The position numbers were made by a program, and so were the translations under genes. The notes beneath the pieces are model-generated. The model was not told the origin of the DNA and did no database searches. It saw only the letters and a program-made list of their open reading frames with translations. Source: Azotimanducus chitobiosivorans (GTDB lineage Bacteria > Pseudomonadota > Gammaproteobacteria > Pseudomonadales > Azotimanducaceae). From it: a stretch of DNA of 64,000 nt. Location of the stretch: contig OZ241339.1 of assembly GCA_965200235.1 (NCBI GenBank), positions 3,300,239 through 3,364,238 of the forward strand, written 5' to 3'. This document shows, one piece after another, positions 1 through 7,601 of this stretch (the first letter of the stretch is position 1; each line of letters opens with the position of its first letter).

Positions 1-1242
1 GTGCCGATGATGCAGCGTTTCTCAGCGAGCGCGCTCACCATTGCGCCTGATACGCCGGGATATGGGCGCTCGTCATCAATGCCGGGCACCGTGTCCGATC
101 TCGCGCCGTATGTGGAGGCCATGCGTCGATTCATCGATGTGCTCGGCCTCACGCAGTACGCCATCTATGGGTCGGCGACCGGCGCACAAATCGCCGTTGA
201 GCTTGCCAAGCAAGATGCGAGCAGAGTCACAGGCGTCATTCTTGACAATGCTGCGGATTTCACGGATGAGGAATGCGAGGGAATCATGCAAGGTTATTTT
301 CCGGATGCCACGCCGTCTGAGGACGGCAGCCACCTTGCTCGCATCTGGCAGGTCGCGCACGATTCGACGGTGTTCTTTCCGTGGCATCACCCTTGCGAGG
401 AAAACCGCATCGCACCCCAGCCCGGCGCCGCCGAGCTCATGCACATGACCGCGATGAGTTATTTGCAGGCCGGTCCTGACTATGCAGAGGCCTATCGCGC
501 AGCCTTTCGCAACGAGCGCGCCGAGCGCGTGCGCGGCATCTCCGCGCCGGTATCCATCATTCGCTGGCCATCGAGCATTTTGAAGCGCTACACCGATCGT
601 TTTGATGGGTATCAGTGGGGCAGCCAAGTACACATGGCGCATTGCGAGGCGAGCATGGAAGCGCGCTTACAATGCATCGAAGCCCAGTTTCCGCGGGTCT
701 TGGGCAGCGCACCCGCCGCCGCGCCATCAACTGGTGAACAAGCAGGGTTCGGCTATGTCAGCACCAGTTTCGGTCAGGTGCGGTATGGCACGCGAGGCGA
801 ACATCGCAACACATTGCGTGTTCATGCGTTCGGCGAGTCTATCGAGTGCACCGAAAGCATTGATGCCGACGGCGTGCTGATCGACCTGCCCGGTCACGGC
901 GAATCCGATTGCCCGCCGCTTGACAGCATCACGCAGTACATAGATGCGTGCGCCGAGTCCGCGAGGCGAGTGACCGAGGTATTCACGCTGCCAACCCAGG
1001 CAATTGACCGCGAAGTCGCATCGATTGGTCAAGATCTCGACGACATCAAGGCGCCGCCAAGCCTTCGACCAGAAACATCCGGCGCGCATCTGTGGCGCGG
1101 CTGGTACCATCTAAGAAGTCAGCGCTTGCAGCGTGCCACGACCATGACGAGCGCTGCCGTCCTTACGCAGAAGCTCCTCGACCTTTTCGCATCGCAAACC
1201 GTGTGCCAGCAGTTGCGCGATCTCTCGGAGGGCGCGCCATGA
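1..1242 (+). CDS. alpha/beta-hydrolase-like protein, 5' end cut by window edge
   Basis: Alpha/beta-hydrolase fold protein whose upstream part lies outside the window, so the first base is not a supported start. Residues ~15-35 carry the PGYGRS segment typical of the strand before helix A, and residues ~45-75 the LGL...IYGSATGAQIAVELA segment where the nucleophile elbow belongs. The elbow reads G-S-A-T-G, which puts Ala where Ser (GxSxG) is expected. From residue ~250 a second, shorter hydrolase-like stretch starts, including DLPGHGESD, and is not completed. This suggests an internal duplication or fusion. The stop overlaps the start of the GntR gene by ATGA, so the two are probably co-transcribed. 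Substrate unknown; a non-hydrolytic or altered role is possible. Confidence 0.6.
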   Translation: MPMMQRFSASALTIAPDTPGYGRSSSMPGTVSDLAPYVEAMRRFIDVLGLTQYAIYGSATGAQIAVELAKQDASRVTGVILDNAADFTDEECEGIMQGYFPDATPSEDGSHLARIWQVAHDSTVFFPWHHPCEENRIAPQPGAAELMHMTAMSYLQAGPDYAEAYRAAFRNERAERVRGISAPVSIIRWPSSILKRYTDRFDGYQWGSQVHMAHCEASMEARLQCIEAQFPRVLGSAPAAAPSTGEQAGFGYVSTSFGQVRYGTRGEHRNTLRVHAFGESIECTESIDADGVLIDLPGHGESDCPPLDSITQYIDACAESARRVTEVFTLPTQAIDREVASIGQDLDDIKAPPSLRPETSGAHLWRGWYHLRSQRLQRATTMTSAAVLTQKLLDLFASQTVCQQLRDLSEGAP

Positions 1243-2021
1243 GGGTGTTGAACGACATCTTCACACCTGCGGAACTCGCATCACTGCGCACGGACGGACC
1301 CATTCCGCTCTATCACCAACTTTATGGATTGCTGAAGCAGCGCATTCTTTCGGGCGTGCTCGCGAGAGACGCGCCGCTCCCCACCGAAGCCGAACTCTCC
1401 GCCGGATTCAGAATTTCGCGCATCACTGCGAAGCGAGGCATGGATCTGCTCGCGAGCGATGGCCTCATTGTTCGTCGCCGCGGACGGCGCAGCAGCGTTG
1501 CCTATCATCCGAAGGGCACTGAACCTGATGCGCCGCTTGTCGGCATGCTCGCGCGCCTTGCGGAAATGTCGCGCGAGACCAAGGTCAAAGTGCTCAATAT
1601 CGACCTTCGTCTGCCACCGCCGAATGTCGCCGCCGAACTTGGCACCGACTCACATGAGCAAGTACACCATGTCGTGCGGGTACGGTTCGACCAGCAGGGC
1701 ATCCCCTTCGCCTATTACGAGAGTTGGACCCGCGGCATTGAGCACGGGTTCACCGCAGAAGCTATCGAACAGCGCCAGCGATTCGACATCATGGCTGAAA
1801 ACGGGCATCGCATCAGCCATATCGAGCAGTTGTTGAATGCGGCGTCGGCCAGTCCGCTGGTGGCGGAGTTGCTTGAGCTTCATGCTGGTGACCCGGTGCT
1901 GACGCTGGTGCGCCAGTCGTTCGATGAAGACGGCCTGTTGATTGATCTCCTAAACTGTCAGTATCACCCGGACCGCTTTCACTACCGGATGAATCTAAGC
2001 GCCGAGGAGTATTTGGCATGA
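1239..2021 (+). CDS. GntR-family regulator, HutC/UTRA subfamily
   Basis: 260-aa transcription factor. Residues ~18-85 form the GntR winged helix (PIPLYHQLY...LPTEAELS...SRITAKRGMDLL...GLIVRRRGRRS), followed by a UTRA-type ligand domain (~95-255). The ATG at 1239 is chosen because it overlaps the upstream stop as ATGA and gives the usual HutC-family length; an in-frame start further upstream would add an unrelated arginine-rich tail. Its own stop overlaps the nhaA start, again as ATGA. HutC-type proteins usually repress a neighbouring catabolic operon and are released by a small-molecule inducer. The plausible targets here are the acyl-CoA genes at 3.2-8.9 kb, but no matching operator was demonstrated. 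Confidence 0.85.
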   Translation: MRVLNDIFTPAELASLRTDGPIPLYHQLYGLLKQRILSGVLARDAPLPTEAELSAGFRISRITAKRGMDLLASDGLIVRRRGRRSSVAYHPKGTEPDAPLVGMLARLAEMSRETKVKVLNIDLRLPPPNVAAELGTDSHEQVHHVVRVRFDQQGIPFAYYESWTRGIEHGFTAEAIEQRQRFDIMAENGHRISHIEQLLNAASASPLVAELLELHAGDPVLTLVRQSFDEDGLLIDLLNCQYHPDRFHYRMNLSAEEYLA

Positions 2022-3235
2022 GCGTCGAGCTGAAGCCGCGTCAATTTTCGTTTGCGATACGGGCGTTCATACGCCTTGAGTCGGCGGGCGGGGTGCTGCT
2101 GCTGCTCGCGACCGCGCTGGCGATGATCGCCGCGAATACGCCGCTGTCTTCAGCCTACCGCTGGCTTCTTGAAACGCCTGTGATTGTCACCGTGGGAGGG
2201 GCTGGCATCGATAAACCGCTGCTGCTCTGGATCAACGACGGCCTGATGGCGATCTTCTTTTTCTTGATTGGGCTTGAGGTCAAGCGCGAAGTGATCGAAG
2301 GTGAGCTGTCGTCGCCCAAGAAAATCGCGCTGCCCGCCATTGCCGCCTGCGGCGGTCTCTTGGCACCGGCGTGCATCTACACCGCCTTCAACTGGAACAA
2401 CCCGGACGCGATGGTGGGCTGGGCCATCCCGGTCGCCACCGATATCGCATTCGCCTTGTCGCTTTTGAGCGCCTTTGGTGCCCGCGTTCCGGTCGCGCTC
2501 AAAGCCTTCCTGCTCGCGCTCGCGATATTTGACGATATTGCCGCGATCGTCATCATTGCCGTGTTCTATGCGGATGATCTATCCATAGCCATGCTGGTGG
2601 CATCGGCAGTCGCGCTGCTCGTTGCCGTGTACCTCAACCGCGTGCGCGTGACGAGCATTGCGCCCTACGTCCTCATTGGACTCGTGCTGTGGCTGGCGAT
2701 GCTGAAATCGGGCGTCCATGCAACACTCGCCGGCATCCTGATCGCATTCTGCATTCCGATGCGCGATGCGAACGGCCGCTCTCCGGTGCAAACGCTTGAG
2801 CACGACTTGCACGCGCCGGTAGCCTTTGTTGTGCTGCCGATCTTCGCGTTTGCCAACGCAGGCGTCTCCCTCGCCGGCATTGGCCTGAGCGACATCTTGA
2901 ATCCGGTCACGCTTGGCATTGCCTTAGGGCTCACCTTCGGCAATCCCATCGGCATCTTAAGCCTCGTGTTCATCGCGACCAAGCTACGATTTGTCACCCT
3001 GCCTGATGGGGTCACCTGGGGGCAGGTTGTGGGGACATCCTTCGCCTGCGGCATCGGCTTCACCATGAGCCTCTTTATCGCAAGCTTGGCGTTCGAGCAC
3101 ACCGACGGAAGCTACTGGGCGGTGGACAAGCTCGGCATTCTGATCGGATCTCTGGCGTCCGCGCTCGTTGCCGCCGCGGTGCTGGCGTATACCTTGCCGG
3201 AAAAGAGGCAGGGCGTCGGTGCGAAGCGCTCCTAA
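2018..3235 (+). CDS. nhaA: Na+/H+ antiporter NhaA
   Basis: 405-aa inner-membrane antiporter that exports Na+ in exchange for protons. The protein is almost entirely hydrophobic helices and shows NhaA signatures in order: RLESAGGVLLLLAT near the N-terminus, FFFLIGLEVKRE, the paired-aspartate ion site in PVATDIAFALSLLS and ALAIFDDIAAIVII, then KSGVHATLAGILIAFCIP and GIGFTMSLFIASLAF. Length fits the family. It is the third gene of a run with 4-bp overlaps (hydrolase, GntR, nhaA). It converges on the nitrilase-like gene with a 4-bp tail-to-tail overlap at 3232-3235, leaving no room for a separate terminator. Confidence 0.97.
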   Translation: MSVELKPRQFSFAIRAFIRLESAGGVLLLLATALAMIAANTPLSSAYRWLLETPVIVTVGGAGIDKPLLLWINDGLMAIFFFLIGLEVKREVIEGELSSPKKIALPAIAACGGLLAPACIYTAFNWNNPDAMVGWAIPVATDIAFALSLLSAFGARVPVALKAFLLALAIFDDIAAIVIIAVFYADDLSIAMLVASAVALLVAVYLNRVRVTSIAPYVLIGLVLWLAMLKSGVHATLAGILIAFCIPMRDANGRSPVQTLEHDLHAPVAFVVLPIFAFANAGVSLAGIGLSDILNPVTLGIALGLTFGNPIGILSLVFIATKLRFVTLPDGVTWGQVVGTSFACGIGFTMSLFIASLAFEHTDGSYWAVDKLGILIGSLASALVAAAVLAYTLPEKRQGVGAKRS

Positions 3236-4275
3236 ATGATCCCTTTGTCCGCAAGCCTGTCGATCACCGCGCGCTGCGCGCCCAGAAAATACGACCGATC
3301 AGGGGTGACAACCTGCCCCTTCTCATCAAGCATGCCGTTTGGCCGCTGGAACGCCGCGTCTTGGTAGACCGGCTCGAACATGGCGAGCCGCTGCCGAGTG
3401 AACACATTGAAAAGCCCTGGGCGGCGCCGATAGCTGCGCAATGAATCAAGGCTCAGTTCGGCATTGGCGACCAGCGATTCGCCGCCCGCGGCCTCGGCGA
3501 GCACGCGACCTGAATAGTCGATGACCTTGGATCCCTGATCGACCGATTGATTCGGCAGGTCAATGCCCCGAATGCCGGCGGAGTTCGCGGACACAACATA
3601 CACATGATTCTCGGCGGCGCGGGCCACCTTTGCCGCGTTCTTCGGCGTCAGCATCGGGCTCGACACCTCCGAAGACGAGTGGCAGATCACCTCGGCGCCT
3701 TTGAGGGTCAGCGCGCGCGTGATTTCAGGAAAGAGAATTTCCTCGGAGGCGACCATGCCCAGCCGGCCGAGCGCCGTGTCCGCGACCGGGAAGAGGCTGT
3801 CCTCGCCGTATGCGTCAAGATAGCGGTCGAGCACGTCGTAGGGTGTCGGCGCGAACATCGATACGAGGCGCCGGTAGCGAATCAAGACGTTGCCGGTGTC
3901 GCCGAGCAGGAAGCTCGTTTGAAAGTAGAGCGTCGGAAAGTGCGGATCGGTCTCGTAGACATTGCCGGACAGATAGATGCCGTTGTCGGACGCAATGCGC
4001 CCGAGCGCTTCGTACTCCTTGCCATCCGGGTCGATGCAGCCCTTTTCTCGCCATTGCTCAATAGATTCGCCTTGCGGGTAGCTGGTGAGAAAGTATTCAG
4101 GCAGCACGACGAGCTTGACATGCGGGCCGATGAACTGCTTGCTGGCCGCAACCTGGCTTGCGACCGTCTCAATCGATGCGAATATCTGCCGGCGCGCTTC
4201 TTCCGCATCGCGGCACTTGTTCACCGCTTGGCAGGTGATCTGCAGCGCGAGCGCGGTGTAGGCGGTCATGCTCAA
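3232..4275 (-). CDS. nitrilase/carbon-nitrogen-hydrolase-fold protein with altered catalytic triad
   Basis: 347-aa member of the CN-hydrolase superfamily. The fold is recognisable from LVVLPEYFLTSYP (Glu60), GNVLIRYRRL (~129-137), LGRLGMVASEEILFPE (~169-184) and NHVYVVSANSAG. The family uses a Glu-Lys-Cys triad, with Lys in YRK and Cys in the GxxxCxD motif. Here Glu60 is kept, the Lys position is Arg136 and the Cys position is Ser177. Classical thioimidate chemistry therefore looks impossible, so it is a pseudo-enzyme or a repurposed active site. Its start overlaps the stop of the HMG-CoA-lyase-like gene by ATGA, making a two-gene operon. Confidence 0.8.
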   Translation of the reverse strand: MSMTAYTALALQITCQAVNKCRDAEEARRQIFASIETVASQVAASKQFIGPHVKLVVLPEYFLTSYPQGESIEQWREKGCIDPDGKEYEALGRIASDNGIYLSGNVYETDPHFPTLYFQTSFLLGDTGNVLIRYRRLVSMFAPTPYDVLDRYLDAYGEDSLFPVADTALGRLGMVASEEILFPEITRALTLKGAEVICHSSSEVSSPMLTPKNAAKVARAAENHVYVVSANSAGIRGIDLPNQSVDQGSKVIDYSGRVLAEAAGGESLVANAELSLDSLRSYRRRPGLFNVFTRQRLAMFEPVYQDAAFQRPNGMLDEKGQVVTPDRSYFLGAQRAVIDRLADKGII

Positions 4276-5213
4276 GCGTCCCTAAAACCTTTCGGCAGTC
4301 CAGCTTCGCATACAAACCCGTAGAGCTGCTCGCTTGGCAAGGCCTCCTGCACGAATCGTCGCACTTCGAGCAACGCATCGAGGTCGATACCAGTGCGCAC
4401 GCCCATGGCTTCGAGCATGAACACCAAGTCTTCGGTGACGATATTGCCGCTCGCGCCCGGTGCGAACGGACAGCCGCCGATGCCGCCGAGCGAGCTGTCA
4501 ATCGTGTCAAGCCCGACATCAAGCGCGGCGAGGGCGTTGGCGAGACCCTGCCCGCGCGTGTTGTGCAGATGGATGCCATGCATTCGCTCGCGCCCGACAG
4601 CATTCCAAATCTTCTTTGTGAGGCGCTTCACCGCCGCCGGATCCGCATAGCCGGAGGTGTCCGAGAGGCCGACTTCGTCAGCGCCGAGCGCGACGAGACG
4701 CTCGGCGATGCGAACCACGTCGTCTTCGCTGACGCGGCCTTCAATGGTGCAGCCGAACGCCGTGGACAGCCCGACTTCAAAGCCCGGCCGCTTTAACTCC
4801 GGGATGCTCGCGAGGTGTCCCACAATCTGCTCGACCTCGGCAAAGATCTCGTCGTGATTGCGGCGCAGGTTGGCGAGACTGTGACTTTCGCTTACCGAAA
4901 AAGGCAGCGTCATGCGCGTTGCGCCGGCGGCGGTCGCCGCCTCGGCGCCGCGCAGGTTTGGCACAAGCGCCGCCACTGACAAATCTTCATGGGTCAGCGC
5001 ATGCGCCACGAGTTCGCCGGTGTCGGCAAGCTGCGGCAGGAGTTTTTTTGGCACGAACGAGCCGACTTCAAGTTCCGGCACGCCCGCCTTCGCCTGCATG
5101 TCGATCCATGTCTTCTTGGCTTCGGTCGGCATGATCGAGGCGAGGCTTTGCAGGCCGTCGCGCAATCCGACCTCGCTGATGGTCACATCGACATCAGAAC
5201 CGAGCGCAGTCAT
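4272..5213 (-). CDS. HMG-CoA lyase-like (HMGL/DRE-TIM) enzyme
   Basis: 313-aa TIM-barrel lyase of the hydroxymethylglutaryl-CoA lyase family, which cleaves 3-hydroxy-3-methylacyl-CoA substrates by retro-Claisen chemistry. The first strand reads SEVGLRDGLQ, keeping the catalytic Arg-Asp. SFVPKKLLPQ follows, and the two metal-binding histidines are in GIHLHNTRG, where the usual Asp after the second His is Asn. The Cys loop GGIGGCPFAPGASGN is intact. Most of the active site is thus preserved, but the HxHNTR change may shift substrate choice. First gene of the operon with the nitrilase-like gene. It is divergent from a CaiB/BaiF CoA-transferase, which suggests a pathway that activates a hydroxy acid as its CoA ester and then cleaves it. 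Confidence 0.88.
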   Translation of the reverse strand: MTALGSDVDVTISEVGLRDGLQSLASIMPTEAKKTWIDMQAKAGVPELEVGSFVPKKLLPQLADTGELVAHALTHEDLSVAALVPNLRGAEAATAAGATRMTLPFSVSESHSLANLRRNHDEIFAEVEQIVGHLASIPELKRPGFEVGLSTAFGCTIEGRVSEDDVVRIAERLVALGADEVGLSDTSGYADPAAVKRLTKKIWNAVGRERMHGIHLHNTRGQGLANALAALDVGLDTIDSSLGGIGGCPFAPGASGNIVTEDLVFMLEAMGVRTGIDLDALLEVRRFVQEALPSEQLYGFVCEAGLPKGFRDA

Positions 5214-5239
5214 TCCGTGTCCGTGAGAGGGAGAAGCTC

Positions 5240-5255
5240 TAATGATATATCATTA
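5240..5255. promoter_or_regulatory. perfect 16-bp palindrome in a divergent promoter region
   Basis: TAATGATATATCATTA is a perfect inverted repeat in the 81-bp gap between the HMG-CoA-lyase-like gene (minus) and the CoA-transferase (plus). Its position and AT richness fit an operator controlling both directions. The regulator is unknown; the GntR protein at 1239-2021 is the nearest candidate, by inference only. Confidence 0.5.
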
Positions 5256-5294
5256 CGTCTTATGTAGATTTGTGGTCATCTGAACGCACCGCTC

Positions 5295-6476
5295 ATGTCT
5301 CCCTTGCGCGGCATCACCGTCATTGAGTTCTCGCACATGGTCATGGGACCGTCGGCGGGACTTGTACTCGCCGACCTTGGTGCCGATGTGATCAAGATCG
5401 AACCGATCGGCGGCGACAAGACGCGCCGCCTCAAAGGTTCGGGCGCGGGCTACTTCCCCATGTACAACCGCAACAAGCGCAGCATCTGCCTTGATATCAA
5501 GTCCGAGGCGGGCAAGGCGCTTGCGCTGCGTTTGATCGACGGCGCCGATGTGCTGATCGAGAACTTTCGCCCTAGCGCGCTCGACAAGCTCGGGTTCGGC
5601 TTTGAAGCGCTCAAGGCTCGCAACGAGCGTCTCGTCTATTGCAGCCTCAAAGGTTTTTTGAGCGGCCCGTATGAACACCGCACCGCGCTCGATGAAGTGA
5701 CGCAGATGATGGGCGGGCTCGCCTACATGACCGGACTGCCGGAGCGTCCGATGCGCGCCGGGTCGTCGATCATCGACATCACTGGCGGCATGTTCGGCGT
5801 CATCGGCATCTTGGCTGCCTTGCGCGAGCGAGAACAGACCGGGCGCGGCGCGCACATCACCTCGGCGCTCTTCGAGACCACCGCGTTTCTGGTCGGACAG
5901 CACATGGCGCAGCACGCCGTGCTTGGCGAGGAACCGCTGCCCATGTCGATTCGCCAGTCAGCTTGGGGCGTCTACGACCTGTTTGAGTGTCAGGGCGCGG
6001 AGAAGCTCTTTGTCGCGGTGGTGAGCGACACGGGCTGGCGGGCGCTGTGCGACGAATTCGATCTCGATGAATTCGCCGCTGACGAAGTGCTGGCGACCAA
6101 CGCCGGACGAGTCAAGCGGCGCGATCAACTGATTCCCAAGCTCGCGAGCATGTTCTCGCAGATGGACAGGCGCGAAGCCTCGCGAAAACTCGATGCAGCC
6201 GGCCTGCCTTTTGCTGAAATCAACAAGCCGTCCGATCTTGCCTTTGACCCGCATCTGAAGCGCAGCGGACTCGCCGATGTGAAAATGATCGCCGGCGCTT
6301 CGGCGGGCGAAGCCGCGCCGCTGCCGAAGCTGCCGATCGAGATGGACGGCGCGCGCCTCGAATTGACGCGCGACCCGCCGCAAGCCGGCGAGCATTCACA
6401 CGAAATCGCCAAGCGCGCAGGGTTCAGCGAGGCGGATATCGAGATGCTGCTCTCGGACGGTGTACTAGCGTCGTAA
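5295..6476 (+). CDS. CaiB/BaiF family III CoA-transferase
   Basis: 393-aa CoA-transferase that would move CoA between carboxylic acids. The N-terminal Rossmann part shows ITVIEFSHMVMGPSAGLVLADLGADVIKIEP, then NRNKRSICLDIKS and VLIENFRP. The segment ALDEVTQMMGGLAYMTG (Asp133) sits where family III enzymes carry their catalytic Asp, and REQTGRGAHI matches the conserved RxxTGxG region. ATG 5295 follows the divergent promoter. The stop lies 12 bp inside the 3' end of the second, opposing CoA-transferase gene (tail-to-tail overlap). Natural substrate unknown; the context points to a branched or hydroxylated acid. Confidence 0.9.
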   Translation: MSPLRGITVIEFSHMVMGPSAGLVLADLGADVIKIEPIGGDKTRRLKGSGAGYFPMYNRNKRSICLDIKSEAGKALALRLIDGADVLIENFRPSALDKLGFGFEALKARNERLVYCSLKGFLSGPYEHRTALDEVTQMMGGLAYMTGLPERPMRAGSSIIDITGGMFGVIGILAALREREQTGRGAHITSALFETTAFLVGQHMAQHAVLGEEPLPMSIRQSAWGVYDLFECQGAEKLFVAVVSDTGWRALCDEFDLDEFAADEVLATNAGRVKRRDQLIPKLASMFSQMDRREASRKLDAAGLPFAEINKPSDLAFDPHLKRSGLADVKMIAGASAGEAAPLPKLPIEMDGARLELTRDPPQAGEHSHEIAKRAGFSEADIEMLLSDGVLAS

Positions 6477-7601
6477 CTCTTCGTCGTGTTCGCCGAGGGC
6501 AGGCGCGCGATGAATCGGCGGACGAGCGCCGTTGACGCGGATAGGACAGGATAGAAGCCGCAGCCCCTCCGGTTTCTCTGGATGTTCAACTTGCGAAATC
6601 ATACCGACCTGATGCGCGAACGGATTGTCGAGCGCCTCTGCGATGTCGTAGACGGGCGCGACCGGCACCTTGCCGGAGAGAACGGCGACCCACTCGGCAA
6701 CGTTTCGTTCACCAAGGCGCGAGTCAATCAGCGCCTGCAAGTCCTCGCGATGTTCAAGCCTCGCCGCGGGCGAGGCGAAACGCGCATCCTCGAGCCACTC
6801 AAGCGCACCGACCGCTTCGCAAAAAAGCTGCCAGAACTTCGGCGTCTGGCACATGACAAACACCCAGCCGTCGGCTGCGCGAAACAATTGGCTTGGGATG
6901 ACGCTCGGATGCGATGAGCGGGACAGGCGCGTCGTCACATGCCCTTCGTTGAGATACCAGGCAGCCGGATAGGAGAGCTGATGAAGGGCGGTGTCGTAGA
7001 GCGCGGTGTCGATATCGCAGCCCTCGCCGGTTTGCCGCGCTTTCAGCACCGCCGAGACCAGCCCAAGCGCCATCATGGTGCCGGTATGAAAGTCCACCAT
7101 CGACAGGCCGAAGCGCGCTGGCGGGCCGTCGGGCTCGCCCGTCAGGCTCAAGAAACCGCACTCGGCCTGCATCAGATAGTCGTAGCCAGGCCAAGTCGTG
7201 CGCTCATTGTCGCGCCCATAGGCTGACAGGTGCGCGCAGACGATTTTCGGATTCGCCGTTTTCACATCCTCGTAGCGAAGGCCGAGCTTCGCCGGTTGAT
7301 CGCCGCGCAGGTTGTTGACAAGCGCATCGGCCTCTTCGAGGAGCTGCGAGAAGCGATCCCTGCCGTCGTCGGACTTGAGGTCAAGGCACACGCTTTTCTT
7401 GGCGGCGTTGAGCGATTGAAAGAACTCGCTGTCATTATCGCCGAGCAGATACGGCCCGACGCTGCGCGAAATATCGCCGCCCGTTTGCGCGTTCTCAACC
7501 TTAGTGACTTCAGCGCCAAGCGCCGCGAGCAGGCTTGTGCCATAGGGGCCGGCGCCATAGATTTCGAGACTTAAGATTCGCACGCCTTCAAGTGGTTTCA
7601 T
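6465..7601 (-). CDS. CaiB/BaiF family III CoA-transferase (second copy)
   Basis: 378-aa family III CoA-transferase, only distantly similar to the neighbour at 5295-6476. It shows LEGVRILSLEIYGAGPYGTSLLAALGAEVTKVE split over the usual first fold, AAKKSVCLDLKSDDG, then PGYDYLMQAECGFLSLTG with the expected catalytic Asp, and RQTGEGCDIDTALYD. The start at 7601 (MKPLEG) is chosen over a longer frame because the family begins there. That start lies 14 bp inside the 3' end of the enolase-like gene, so translation is probably coupled. The two transferases may handle different acids of one pathway. Confidence 0.88.
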   Translation of the reverse strand: MKPLEGVRILSLEIYGAGPYGTSLLAALGAEVTKVENAQTGGDISRSVGPYLLGDNDSEFFQSLNAAKKSVCLDLKSDDGRDRFSQLLEEADALVNNLRGDQPAKLGLRYEDVKTANPKIVCAHLSAYGRDNERTTWPGYDYLMQAECGFLSLTGEPDGPPARFGLSMVDFHTGTMMALGLVSAVLKARQTGEGCDIDTALYDTALHQLSYPAAWYLNEGHVTTRLSRSSHPSVIPSQLFRAADGWVFVMCQTPKFWQLFCEAVGALEWLEDARFASPAARLEHREDLQALIDSRLGERNVAEWVAVLSGKVPVAPVYDIAEALDNPFAHQVGMISQVEHPEKPEGLRLLSCPIRVNGARPPIHRAPALGEHDEELRR

